A DNA stretch of 64,000 nucleotides from Cryptomeria japonica (taxonomy: Eukaryota > Streptophyta > Pinopsida > Cupressales > Cupressaceae). The position numbers and the translations under genes were made by a program. The notes beneath the pieces are model-generated. The model ran no database searches. It was given only the letters and a program-made list of their open reading frames with translations, and had not been told where the DNA came from. The stretch's first letter is position 1. Each line of letters opens with the position of its first letter. Where the stretch lies: the NCBI RefSeq assembly GCF_030272615.1, contig NC_081413.1, positions 333,288,302 through 333,352,301 on the forward strand. The letters are read 5' to 3'. Below are positions 22,126 to 33,717 of the stretch, in pieces.

Positions 22126-23915
22126 TTCTTTTTGTAGCTCAGATATTTTTTGTAGACACACCCATTTTTTGTAGCCTATACGATTCTTGCTCCGATGGGA
22201 GTTTGTATATGTCATTCAACATCATTTTGTACTCTTATACTTGACATGATATATATACAAGATCCGATTTGACTTCATCGTACTTTTGTTGATTCATTTA
22301 TGAGATATCTTTTATATGCTTTATTCTATATGTATGGATTTCTTTTCAATATGAATGTATGTAATGCAAATGATTATGGATGTCTATTTTTGTTTCTTTT
22401 CATATGCAAATGAATGAATGTGCAATGAGTAATGAGTAATGTAATGTTTTAATTTTTCTATGCAATAAGATGAATGCAGATGAGTAAATAATGAAATGTA
22501 TGAAGTTATATTAAATGTTAGTATGCAGTCAACATCTAAAAACACAAGTACTCGATCGAAGAAATGATGATAGATAGACCACTTAGCGTAAGAAATGATG
22601 ATGCTTTTGGCTCTCATTTAGAAGATAAAGAGATTATTATCATACCAAAATCACTCTAAAGTCACAAAAATGCAGAATGATATGCAAAATGATATGCAAA
22701 ATGCATCCTAAACCTAGTCACTAGATTTAAAATACTTAAGATTCATCACTGAACATAACGAACACAATAGGAAAGTTAGAGTTCCTTTCTTTTTCAATGT
22801 GCAATATGTATTATCTTGTCTGCGATGACCCTTTTTCATTCATATCCTTGGATAGATTTCGTAGGGACCCGAATTGCATCATAAAGAAATTCCCTCAAAA
22901 CAAACAAAGAAATGATATGGACCTCCCTGTAGCATACAAATAAGCGGAGTCGAGGTATGTGAGGCGATTTCACCTTGTTGTGAAGGCTCTTATCACAGAC
23001 ACCCAGCTAATTTATATGTTTCCAGATCATTGGGATCATTCCTACAAGTAGAAAACAAAGAAAATATTATGCCCCCAATCCTTGCTCCTCTTAGTCACAA
23101 TAGACTTCCTCGAGTTACTCAGAGGGATAATAATCGAAAACCAATATAAAAGATAGCACACAAAGAAAATTTTCATTCATAGCTCAAACTGTTTAGTGAT
23201 TGTTTTCCATTATGTTGTTTTGTTTGTTTACTCAGTGATAAAAACTCTTTGGTAGTTAGGAGACAGGTGACTGACTCAGAGTGGACGACAAGGTTTCACT
23301 AATGAAAAGATGACTTGTTTGATACTGCTTAGGATATGTAAATTGCTTTGTCGTGTAACCTAAGACTAGGACGCTGATTAGTTTCAAGTCATGAGGGTTC
23401 CAACAAACCAGGATGTCACAAAAGTGACCAAAAAATTATGTACAAGAGAAAGCAAAAGATGCATGAAAGCGGGAAATTCCAACATTGCATTGATAGATAG
23501 AGCACTTGAGTACAAGAGGCGCCTATTTACCAGGTTTTCACCTGCTTGGCAGAGATTCTTTTTTTTTTTACCAAGGTGCCTGTTTACTAGGTTTTCACCA
23601 AGGAATTTTCTTTTAATATTTTTTTCTTTTAATGATTTCTGATTTTTTTTAAAAAAATTTCAGGACTTTTTCCAGCTGTACAAGTTGGTGGCACAGAAAA
23701 TGCTAAGCGGAGAATTTTTTCAAGTGGATAGTGTTAATCGGTTCACGGAGCTGTTCTCCTTCTGAGTTTGAGAGTTGATAGGCACTAGAGCCAAATACTA
23801 CAGTAAAAATGTAGGGACCCAGCCAGTTGGGTTCAAACTTCCCTTTATTATCGCAAAACTATTGATTTTTTGGATTTTCTCTCAGAACTAGGTCACCAAC
23901 CTGAAATTCTCTTTG
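22126..23915. other. T3 spacer between antisense PMD frame and integrase
   Basis: An AT-rich stretch (22150-22900) is followed by mixed sequence. A short direct repeat (CCTRTTTAC(C/T)AGGTTTTCACC) occurs at about 23521 and 23579. No coding frame, RNA gene or element end was recognised. Confidence 0.5.
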
Positions 23916-24955
23916 TCAGACTTTTTTGTTATATCCTCTAGACATTCTCTTTTGATACACTCTGAGATGATCAAACGCCACTTGCCGATGCTCATCCAGC
24001 AATTCGAGTTCTTGCAATCTAGATATTCTATGATCTTCATCAGTAACAAGACCTTGCAAAGAAACTCTTAGAGATGGTATTTCTACTTCAATAGGTAATA
24101 CTGCTTTGGACCCATACACCATAGAGAAAGGTGTAGCCTCAGCTTGTCTATTACCTTGAGGGTAATATACCGATGACCAGTGTTGCTTTATTTTGAATTT
24201 CTCACAAAGCTCGTCTAGATCTTTATTCTTAAACTGTCCTCCATTATCAGTCACGATGGACGAAGGTATCCCATACCTGTAGATGATATAGTTTAGGATG
24301 AACAAGGCAAATTTTTTACCGGTTGCTTTAATGAGCAGAACTGCTTCTACCCACTTGGTGAAATACTCGGTGGTAGTTATGATGAATTTATGTCCATTGG
24401 ATGAAGCAAGATATATCTGACCAATGAGATCAAAGGCCCATTGTTAAAAAGGCCAGTGTTTTATAAATGGTATGAGGTCCCTTGCCAGGGCATGCATGAG
24501 ATTTCCATGAAGCTGACATTTCTCACAAGTCTTAGTAAATTTTATGGCGTCTTTTTTCATGTCTGGCTAGTAGTAGCCAACCCGTAATAGTTTCCAAGCT
24601 AAAGTAAGACCATTCGAATGAGATCCACAAATACCTTCATGAACTTCCGATAATGCACGTTTAGATTCTTCAGTTTCTAGACATCTAAGCAATGTACCAT
24701 CCAAACCTCATCTAAATAAATCATTAGCTATGATAACATACTGGGAAGCATTTCGAGTTAGGTTTCTTTTCTCATTTTGGGTAAGATTTTCCAGGATAAT
24801 TTGGTCGCATAGATAGGAATAGATGTGGTTGTATCAGGATGAGTCATGTCCAATAATATAACAAACTATTTGGGTCTCAGGAGAATCATAAGCAGGGTAA
24901 TATAACTCTTCCACCAGGAAATCAAAGCAAAAATTGGACTCCTGTAACTCAGGTA
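23916..24955 (-). pseudogene. T3 integrase, with an internal deletion
   Basis: The minus-strand frame has an HHCC zinc finger (HEGICGSH near 24640; CEKCQ at about 24514-24528). It continues to the first catalytic Asp in FDLIGQI (near 24430), the second in VTDNGGQF (near 24245) and the Glu in QAEA (near 24137). Directly after QAEA the text jumps to TPFSMVYGSKAVLPIEVE. In gypsy integrases that segment normally lies some 60 residues further on, so a deletion has removed the end of the catalytic core. Several stops precede it. The C-terminal part ends at 23916 without a visible chromodomain, as expected for Tat-like elements. Inactive. Confidence 0.85.
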
Positions 24956-26105
24956 TAGATGCCAAGGTAGCCATAGCATCTGCTACTCTGTTTGCAGATC
25001 TAGGAATCTATTGGAATGATACAAAAGAAAAATACTTCTTAAGATCATCAACCATCCTCTTATAAGGTATCAATTTCTCATCTTGTGTCTGATATGTATC
25101 ATTGATTTGATTAACCACTAGCTGAGAATCTCCATAGATATACAATTCTGCAACCTTCCATTCAATAGCTAGTTTTATCCCATTCACCAAAGCTTCATAT
25201 TCTGCAATGTTGTTTGTACAAGGGAATAGAATCTTATAAGACTTTGGGATTGAATACTTCTAAGAAGTAATGAATAATATGCCAGCACCTGAACCATTTT
25301 GAGTAAAGGACCCATCAAAGAACATTTCCCAAGGTTGTTGAGTAAGGTGCATTATAGATTCATTTGGAAACTCTATATGTAGCGGTTGAGTGTCCTCAAG
25401 TAGAGCTTCAACAAGTTGATCAGCAATTACCTGTCCTTTTATGGCTTTGCATTCCACATATTCAATGTCAAACTCTATAAGGATCATGACCCATTTTTCC
25501 AATCTTCCTGTAAGTGTTGCCTTATTGAGAAGATACTTGAGTGGATCAATTTTGGCCACTAGCTTGACTGAATGTGCTAGCATGTAGTTTCTCAGTTTTT
25601 GTGATGCAAATACTAACACCAAGCATGCTTTTTCTATTATAGTGTAGTTCATTTCATAAGACACCAATGTCCTGCTGATGTAATAAATAGCTCGTTCCTT
25701 TTTGTTGTCATCCTATTGCGCTAGAAGTGCCCCCAGTGATGAATCAACTACTGATATATATAAGATTAGTGGTTTACCTTGAATCGGTGGCATCAATATC
25801 AGTGGATTTGATAGGTACTCTCTTATCTACTGAAGATGTTGTTCGCACTACTGATCCTAGTTGTATATTACTCCTTTTCTCAATACCTTTGTGAAAGGTT
25901 GAGCTTTGTCTACTAGCTGAGAAATGAATCATCTGATGGATTGGAGACATCTTTGTAGACTTCTCATTCGACTGATGTTCTTTGGGGGCGGCATTTCCAT
26001 TATAGCTTGAACCTTCTCAGGATCAACCTTGATTCCCTTCTTTGAAATGATATAGCCAAGTAGTTTACCAGATGTCACTCTGAATGCACACTTCTTTGGA
26101 TTTAA
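24956..26105 (-). pseudogene. T3 RT connection and RNase H domains
   Basis: After the RT palm, the segment VSYEMNYTIIEKACLVLVFASQKLRNYM (25667 downwards) is the gypsy tether/RNase H beginning. A second RNase H-like module follows: WEMFFDGSFTQNGSGAGIL, then NIAEYEALVNGIKLAIE and LYIYGDSQLVVNQI (to 25008). The D...E...D catalytic pattern (FDGS, AEYEAL, GDSQLV) is visible. This extra RNase H copy is typical of the Tat lineage. Isolated stops occur at 25260 and 25008 and in 25668-26105, so the polyprotein is broken. Confidence 0.82.
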
Positions 26106-27407
26106 TTAGAGTTTGAACTTTTCCATTCTGTCGAGTATAGGACCTAGCTCTTGAATATGCGTTGATCTTTTCATAGTCTTCACTAAGGTGTCATCAACAT
26201 AATATTCTATATTCTTATGCATCATGTCATGAAAAATAGTTGTAACTTCTCTTTGATAGGTTGCTCTTGCATTCTTTAGCCCAAATGGCATGACGTTCCA
26301 GCAAAAGGTTCCCCATGTATAGGTGAAAGCTGTCTTTTCTTGATCTCCAGGAGCTATTTTGATTTGATTGTATCTGGAGAATCCATCCATTAATGAGTAC
26401 ATTTCATACCCAGTAGTCATGTCGACTATCATATCAATGTTTGGTAATGGAAAGTCATCCTTTGGATAGGCTTTATTAAGATCTCTCAAGTCTGTGCAAA
26501 CTCTAATAGACTTGTCTGCCTTTGACACAGGTACTATGTTTGAAATCCATTTGGCATAATCTATAGCTCTAATGAATCTAGCTTTGAGCAATTTTTCTAG
26601 TTCAGCCTTGACTAATAGTGCTACATGCGGGTGCATCTTACGGAGTTTTTTCTTAACTAGTTTTACTCCTGGTGTAATTGAAAGATGGTGCATAATGAGA
26701 TTAGGATCCAATCCTGGCATATCAGAGTACGTCCATGCAAATTTTATTTTCTTTTCTAATAATAGCTGAGTGAACTTCTTCAATTCTTCTGCTGATAGTG
26801 ATTGAGCTACATGAATGATGTGTGGTGTCTCTTGACTAGCAATGTTCACTGGCTGAGTTGGCTCGATTAATATGGAGGACCTTTCCTGGAAATGACTTGG
26901 CAGTATATCAAGTATCTCACCTTTAGGCACCTTAGAGAGGTTTTCACCTTTAGGTACATCCTTTATTTTCTCTTTTTTAGATTCTGACACCACCACAATG
27001 TGATTTTCGCCATCAGATCTTTTATTTTTATTTTTCTTGTTTTTGTGACTAAGATACTTGATATCCACTTCAGTCATGTTTTCACTCTGTTCATTGGTGG
27101 ACGAGTCTATAGGTTCAATTGCATTGAGATAATAGGCTAATGTATAGTCATTGGCAAAAGTAGGGATATTCATTGGCTGGTTTTGTAAAGTACAGTCAAT
27201 CAATTTGGGATGTACTAAGGATAAATCTTGGATAGGTTCAAGAGTGTTCATGGTATTGTTATCACAGCGGTGGATCAAAAAGTGAAGTTCCAAAAGAATA
27301 CCTTGCATAAGTGTCTTGAGACCAGGAAGAGTTAGATCATGATTATTAAAGTTCACGTTAATATTTAGTTGATCTAATTTGATAGACATACTTGTAATGT
27401 CATTCAC
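26106..27407 (-). pseudogene. T3 reverse transcriptase (433-codon open segment)
   Basis: This is the longest open stretch of the T3 pol. Motifs in order: AIDYAKWISNIVPVSKADKS, IRVCTDLRDLNKAYPKDDFPLP, MDGFSRYNQIKIAPGDQEKTAF, FCWNVMPFGLKNARATYQR and the catalytic IEYYVDDTLVKT. The YVDD aspartates are intact. Upstream is an acidic and Lys-rich linker. A stop after FKL at 26106 separates it from the connection and RNase H. It would copy the element's RNA in the cytoplasmic particle. The reading frame is good, but the full polyprotein is not. Confidence 0.92.
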
Positions 27408-28664
27408 TATGCTAGACTAGACTTCATATCGTGGTTTAACAACAATAAGACTAGTAGACAAATTTTCATTGTTTGTATCAGATGATTCATAATTTGAGGC
27501 TGAGTAGATATTGTCCTGAATAAGACTATCATCAGGGTCATTAGAGTCATCAGATGAAGTTTCTGAGTCTTCTTCAGGTGATTTAGTAAGCATATGTATG
27601 GTATCAATACCAACATCTTTAATGTTGCAAGTTCCTTCATGTTGTGGTTCATTTGTTACTTGTATCTGACACACCTGTTGACATGATCTTGATGTTTTTG
27701 TAATTTGTTGTCGTCTACTCCATTCAGCTTCTTCTGGACTGATAACTAGTTCTTGTTCTGTAGCTTCCAACTCTCCTTGTGTAGTGCTATACCTGATTTA
27801 TTCTGTTTTAGGATAGGGGTACATAGATGAGAAGCTTTCTGGTATTCTTCCTTCTTTTAGTCCTTGTTCATAATTTGCTTGTCTCTTTTGTCTAATTTCC
27901 TATATTTCTTTCTCTATTTTTATGTGCATCAGCTCTTGAGCATCATTTATAACATCACTAGACTCTTTTGGAGTTTTTGTAGTGGATGTGTCTAAGAGGT
28001 GGTCAGGACCCCATTCATACTCATTTGAATCAGTCTCTGAATCATCTATTTGCTACCTACCAGTATATGTGACTAGAACTTTTAGTGGTGCAAAAAATTC
28101 TCTGATTCTTACTACTTCATCTCTTATATCTTTTGAGACCTCAACTTCTTGTATTATTGTAGCTAATACCATCAAAGTTTGAGCACTAACTGTTTCTTCT
28201 TTCTTGACTGTTGATTCCTCTTTCTTTTTTCTACACTCTGCTTTTGTTTGTTGAGTGTCTACTTCCTATAATGTTAAAGGCGATATTCTTTTCCGCCACT
28301 TAGACTTAGAAACATGTTTTTGGTCCGATGTCTTTTTCGGGTTGTAATCCAGTCCAGCCTTATCATTTGTGGATTTGGTTTGTAGCTGAATTGGTTCAGT
28401 AATACCTTCCTTTTGTTTTCCCAAAGGACCAATACCTAAGTACCCCATGTGTTGGATCATTTTGTAGCTAGGACCATATTGGCTTGAGGAAATCTCACAA
28501 TGTTGTACCTCCTCATTTTGACTATCTTCCTTAAAGAGCTAGTTAAGAACAACATCTTCTTCTATTTCATCCTCCAAGGAGGTAGAAGATTGTACAAAGA
28601 GACCATCATATATAGTATTCAGAACTGAAGTTTGTGTTCTCATAGCCTCTGATGGCTTGCCCAA
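27408..28664 (-). pseudogene. T3 protease-RT linker with G-patch-like motif
   Basis: Broken minus-strand frames. At 28460-28266 the peptide starts MIQHMGYLGIGPLGKQKEGI and continues into a KAGLDYNPKK segment. It resembles the G-patch-like motif often found between protease and RT in Tat-like and some retroviral polyproteins (hydrophobic-G-x-G-x-G-L-G...G...GLG). The remainder (27770-27407) is acidic and low-complexity, with Asp/Glu/Ser runs. No other domain was recognised. Confidence 0.55.
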
Positions 28665-29449
28665 CTATTTTGGTGATGGAGGGAGAGAAACTAATGAAAG
28701 TACTGGTTCTATCTTGTAGCCATCCATGCTGGTATTTGTAATCTTCAATCTCTTTTCTAAGTCTTTCATTAGTGCTTCTGGATATGCATTTGGAGAGGCT
28801 GCCCTATTATGAGGAACAAAAGTATTTGCACCTTTTGTCAATGCATTATAGATGACATTTGTATCAGCGGGAATACTGACTTTAGCTCTGTTATAAGGAA
28901 ACTTTAAGCATTGATGGTATGTTGATGGTACTACCTTCATTTCATGAATCCATGACCTACCCAGTAATATATTATATGACAATGGAATATCAAGAACTTG
29001 GAAAAGAACATCTCTCTCTATTGGTCCCACTCTGATTGTAATGACACCAGACCTTTAGAAGTCCTTTCTTCTTCATCATAGGCTTTTATTGTTATTTTCT
29101 TGCCAGGATCAATGACATTTTTAGAGAATCCTAGTTGTGTAAGCAGACTGTAAGTACAGATATTCAACCCCGCGCCTCCATCTATCAAAACATGTTTGAC
29201 TCTGTGTTTGTGGATTATGGCTTCAATATGAAATGGCTAGTTATGTGGATGATTTAGTGAGTTATCATCTTCTTTAGAGAAGGTTAGATAGTGAGGTGAA
29301 GTCAGATGACCCACCATAGACTGAAACCGATCAATGTCTAAATCTTTTGGAACGTTGGTGGTGAGCAATGCTTTGTCTAGGATCTCTTTGTGAGCAGATG
29401 AGAGTTTTAGCAATTCAAAGATTGAGATTTGAGCATTTGTCCTTTTCAA
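28665..29449 (-). pseudogene. T3 aspartic protease
   Basis: The minus-strand peptide has the Tat-type order: HLTSPHYLTFSKEDDNSLNH, then the catalytic loop VKHVLIDGGAGLNIC (about 29162-29205), then VLFQVLDIPLSYNILLGRSWIHEMKVVPSTYHQCLKF. The DGGA motif keeps the catalytic Asp. Stops at 29237 and near 29031 break the frame. The enzyme would process the T3 polyprotein. Confidence 0.85.
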
Positions 29450-29482
29450 TTGTTTAATGACACTATATCCAAAAGATGATGA

Positions 29483-31393
29483 TTAAGTTATCCTTTTAAA
29501 TTTGTCCAAGGTTGATTCTTTTTGTTTGTTTGGCAAGGTTGATGGGTTTGATGTTGCTTGAGCCGGGTCGAAAGAACTAGCTCCTTGGAGGGTGACTTTC
29601 TTTTGAGAATGGGTGAGAGCTCTTGCATATCGTGATTCATTTGGTTTATCTTGGACTATAATAACATTGCAATATTCTGAGTGGGAAGGCTCAATCATGT
29701 TGATAATATTGTCCTGACTGGCATAAGTATAATTTACCTTGGCACCTCCTTTGGTCTTTAAAGAATCACCTTGTTTGTAAATAGGTAAAGGGTCTTTAAA
29801 TGCTTTATGAGTTGCATTAGTCAGATGATTCCCAACAACAACTTTACCAACATCTATGAGATCTTGAATCTCATGTTTTAGCTTCATGTAATTGTTTATG
29901 TTATGACCTTTATTCCGATGGAAATCACAGTATTCATTTTCTCTCCACCATCTTGGTTTGACATCTAGATCATATGGTTTGGAGTTATCTGGTAGTATTA
30001 TCAAGTTGTTTGCCAACAGAGTTTTGAAAGTGGATTGATATGATTCTTCAAGAGGAGTAAAATCACGCTTAGGTTTGGAAAGCCAAGGCTTTTCTTTGGA
30101 CCATTCCTTTGTTTTCTTTGGCGGATTTTCTGCTGTAGCCTCAGCAACTTTAAGTGCTTGTGTACCACTAGCCAAGTTGAATATTGTGGATTTTAAGTTG
30201 GCTTTGATAGTTTCTACTACTCTATCATTAACAAAATTCTTGTTATTGTCTTTGACAAACTTCCAATACTTGTTCTTCTCTTTAGAGCTAGATCCTGGTT
30301 GTGTTTCTTTCCAAGGTGTGATGTCCCCCTTGTTTATGAGCACACCTTCCATTCGAATGGAATTATCTACCATTTTATTAAATGATGGGTGTACTTGCAT
30401 TTGTATACTATATTTCAGTTTGGGGACCAAGTTATTGACAAATATATCCATTTTATCAGTGTCTGGGATAGGTCGTGGATACCTAGAGAACATCTTTCTC
30501 CAGCATTGGAGGAAAGTAAGAAGAGGTTCCCCTGTTTTCTGTTGAGCATCACAAAGATCAATCATAGTCACAGGATGTTGAATATTGTATGAATATTGTT
30601 GTAAGAATAGTTGGATTAGTTCTTAAAATGTTTTTATTCCTTTGGGTAGACTTGAGAACCATTCCATTGCTTGACCCCCTAAACTCCTTGGGAAGAGGTG
30701 CATGAGGTAAGTTTGATCATGCATGAACTCCATATAGGTAGCACAAAACTCTCTGACATGATCTTGAGGATCTGAGGTACCATCATATTTGTCAAACTTT
30801 GGGATCTCCACTCATGAAGGAAATGGAGGCATGTATAGATTCTTGTCAAATGGAAAGGGACATATTGTTTCCAGAGAATATTGTTTTCGAGACTTGTCCT
30901 TATTCTTCACTTCTGTGACTTCCATTCGTAAGGCTAGTAATTGTTTGTGTACCATGAGTATAGTTGAGTCTTCCTTTTTAGTAACGAGTGTCTGGACATC
31001 ATATCTAGTAGGAAGTTTGACACCTTGTTTTGCCAGTTCTAAGAAATAGTCTTCCTTCTCTTAGGTCATGATAGGTTTCATCATTTTTCTAAAGTCTTTG
31101 TCCTTTTGACAGTCAAGAATTTCTTTTTCTGGAGGTTCAGTGTCTTCGTTAGTCTCACTTGATGATGAGGAATCATTATCATTTCTGGGAATGTTATTAT
31201 CGTCATTGTTTCCATCATTGTGTTCTGTCTCATGCATAGTCGGAGATTCAGGCTCATCAAAAATTGGTCTGCGTGATGACGATGGTATGTCAGTGAGTGG
31301 ATCCTTCACATATTATGGATTATCTTGATATTTGAAGGGTTTTTATTTTCCTTTGGCTTCTTTCTTACGAGAACTCTTGGTTTGAATAGGCAT
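29483..31393 (-). pseudogene. T3 gag
   Basis: The start is taken as the Met at 31393 (MPIQTKSSRKKEAKGK), in frame with the rest but with TAA stops shortly after. An acidic Ser/Asp/Asn tract follows. The capsid region comes next: EIPKFDKYDGTSDPQDHVREF, with AMEWFSSLPKGIKTF and then DLCDAQQKTGEPLLTFLQCW. It ends with a partial zinc-binding motif, EYCDFHRNKGHNINNYMKLKHEI, whose last Cys is Tyr. The stretch from 30571 to 29483 is open for 362 codons. This is the standard Tat-like Gag and would form the particle and bind the genomic RNA. Confidence 0.85.
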
Positions 31394-32157
31394 TTTTATG
31401 GATTAGTGTGACCTAAAGTTGTTGTGATGCAGAGGGCAAGATCAATTTCAGAGCTAGTTGTTCTGTTTAGAGTATTGTTTGGGAGAAACAACTGAGATTC
31501 AGTCTGGTTTCAGGAACAATCTATCTTGTATAAGATGTTTATCTAAGTTGATTCTAAGCGTAGTGTAAGATTCAATCTGGTTTCAGGAATGATTCATCCT
31601 ATTTAAGATGTTATCTAAGTGACTAAAATTTGATAGGTAGTTGATTGAACTAGCTGAAAGATGATCGACCAAATCGTGCCACGCAAATGGTAGAGGTACA
31701 CTGTCTTGATCTATTTATGCTTAGGAAAATTGATAACCAGTATTATGTTCACTGTAAGCTATTTTTAGGAAAATTTGACTGTTCTATTCTGAAAAAACCA
31801 GAGACTCATACAACAGTATTTTCTAAACCAGACGATAATTTAGCAGTTTTAGGACGACAAAAGTTTTGTTTCATAAGAGTTGCTGTCTCTTACCGTATGA
31901 TAGATGGGTATGTGTAGGATGACAAAATACTCAGAGTAGTTTAGTTTTGTATGACACATGATACAGAACTAGACAATAGATTAAAATGACTCGTACGATA
32001 TAGGATCAGGTCTAGGATGACAAACCAGAAGACTCATACGAGACAGGATCAAGTGTAGCATGACAAATTATCAGACTCGTACGACTGTTCATAAGACAGA
32101 GCCTAAAAATTTTGAGTTTTTTTAATTGTTGAGTATGATAACTGAGTATGACCAATT

Positions 32158-32470
32158 CTAAGATGGATTGATTTTGGACCAGGATATAGAATTTTGACTT
32201 AAGATGGACAATTTTCTGACATAGACAGAGTTTCGACTTAGGATGGACTAGTTTTTGGCGCAGATAGAGTTTTGACTTAAGATGGACAAGTTTCTGACAC
32301 AGACAGAGTTTCGACTTAGGATGGACAAGTTTCTGACACAAACAAAGTTTCGACTTAGGATGGACTAGTTTTTGACATGAACAGAGTTTCAACTTAGGAT
32401 GGACTAGTTTCTGACATGGATAGAGTTTTAGCTTAGGATGGACTAGTTTCTAACATGGACAAAGTTTCAA
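32158..32470. repeat. 39-bp tandem repeat array, about 8 units
   Basis: Units carry the core CTTAGGATGGACTAGTTTCT plus GACA(C/T)(A/G)GACAGAGTTT. They differ by point changes, and AAGATGG or AGGATGG marks each unit. Because 39 is a multiple of 3, the minus strand reads as a 13-residue peptide repeat (CQKLVHPKSKLCL), probably by accident. Confidence 0.85.
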
Positions 32471-33695
32471 ATCACTGAGGTGTTTCTTGTCTTCTCCAAT
32501 TTTGGTATTTCAATTTTTGTTTCAGGGATGAAAACATAGAAAACAAGTAGTATGTGTAGTGACTCCAATCATAGCATGCAAACCCTAAGGAATTTGGTGA
32601 GGAAAGAAAACCTTTGCTTGTAGACTCGGGTACACACCCAATAGCTAATCAGAATATGGCCACTGAGTCTCACGCAATGGATTCTCAACACCATATTATC
32701 CGACTCCAAAAACTAATGGGGGCACGAAATGACAAGTATCTTGGGAGAGTTACTATCTCTCTTGCACAAAGATTATCCCCCTTTCAGAGATGAACTGGGT
32801 AGCTTCTCATTTTAATTGGAACTAGTCAGGGATCCATTCGGTGCGTCAAGGTATAAACTCAATTAAGAGGTCTCCCAGCCTTGAAAACCAAGGTTTAATA
32901 TACCCGAAGGTATGGAGGAGAGCTATTCTCAAGCACTGTCATTGACTTGATTTTCATCAAATCACGTTTATTTTATAGTGGGTTGGAGTACTTGGTATCT
33001 AGCCGTTCCCACTTAGGTCATTCCCCTCACACTGGCCGTAACGGCTTTAAGAGTTTTTCAACCCCTCGAGAGGGCAGGCCTGCTAGAGATGTACAAATCT
33101 CAAACAAAGAAAAAGCCTCAAGGGTCTGGATTTTTGATTGTCTAGAAAAAGACAAGAGCATACTCTCCTACCTCTTAGAATCTTCTAAAAACACAAAAGA
33201 TAGATTTGTTCTATAACCAGATAGCAAGTTAGGTTCCTAAAAAATGAATTTAAAGAATACACGATGTTTAGTCGATTCTCCTTAGGAAACCTGCAAAGAT
33301 AACAAATCAGTAGTCATATTGTCTTTGTGCAATAAACATATTCTTTGACAAGCGTTCTGCAAAAAATTGATTAGGCTGTGAAAATTTTTGAGATAGACAG
33401 ATAAACAGTCAGGGTCAGTCGTCAGAATAATAAAAAAATCATGAAAATTTGCCTCTTTTTTTTTTAATTTTTAACCAAAAAATACAGAGTTGTACGACAG
33501 TATGAAAACTCATATGATATAGGATCCCAACTCATATGAGATATGATTCCAATTTGTACGACACCTACATTTTGTCGTTTAAGCTTGTGGGAATTGTCGT
33601 ACGAGATGTACGGACGAAAAATGGAAAAATCTGAAATCTGGAAAATAACAAAAAAAAAAGCAGTCAGTCTTGGAGGCCGAAAAATGTAGTCTTTG

Positions 33696-33714
33696 GCCCC
33701 ACGGTGGACACTAG
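33696..33714 (-). other. T3 primer-binding site
   Basis: Just inside the LTR edge at 33718 the minus strand reads TAGTGTCCACCGTGGGGCC. This resembles the TGG(C/T)G(C/T)CCACCGTGGGG class of plant gypsy PBS, with the first bases decayed. The cognate tRNA was not determined. Confidence 0.65.
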
Positions 33715-33717
33715 AGA

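Larger units (their letters stand above)
31394..33717 (-). other. T3 5' leader between LTR and gag, repeat-rich
   Basis: This 2.3-kb non-coding leader holds a 74-bp imperfect duplication (31495-31568 and 31569-31625), TCGTACGA palindromes at 31991, 32077 and 33597, and a 39-bp tandem array (32158-32470). A PBS-like site lies at its right edge. The ORF across 32012-32392 is simply the array read in frame. Confidence 0.7.

Noticed and set aside
30075-30545. 156-codon plus-strand ORF
   Set aside because: Antisense shadow of T3 gag, with no domain match and biased composition.
32012-32392. 126-codon minus-strand ORF with repeated CQKLVHPK
   Set aside because: A product of the 39-bp tandem array, whose unit length is a multiple of three; not an independent protein.
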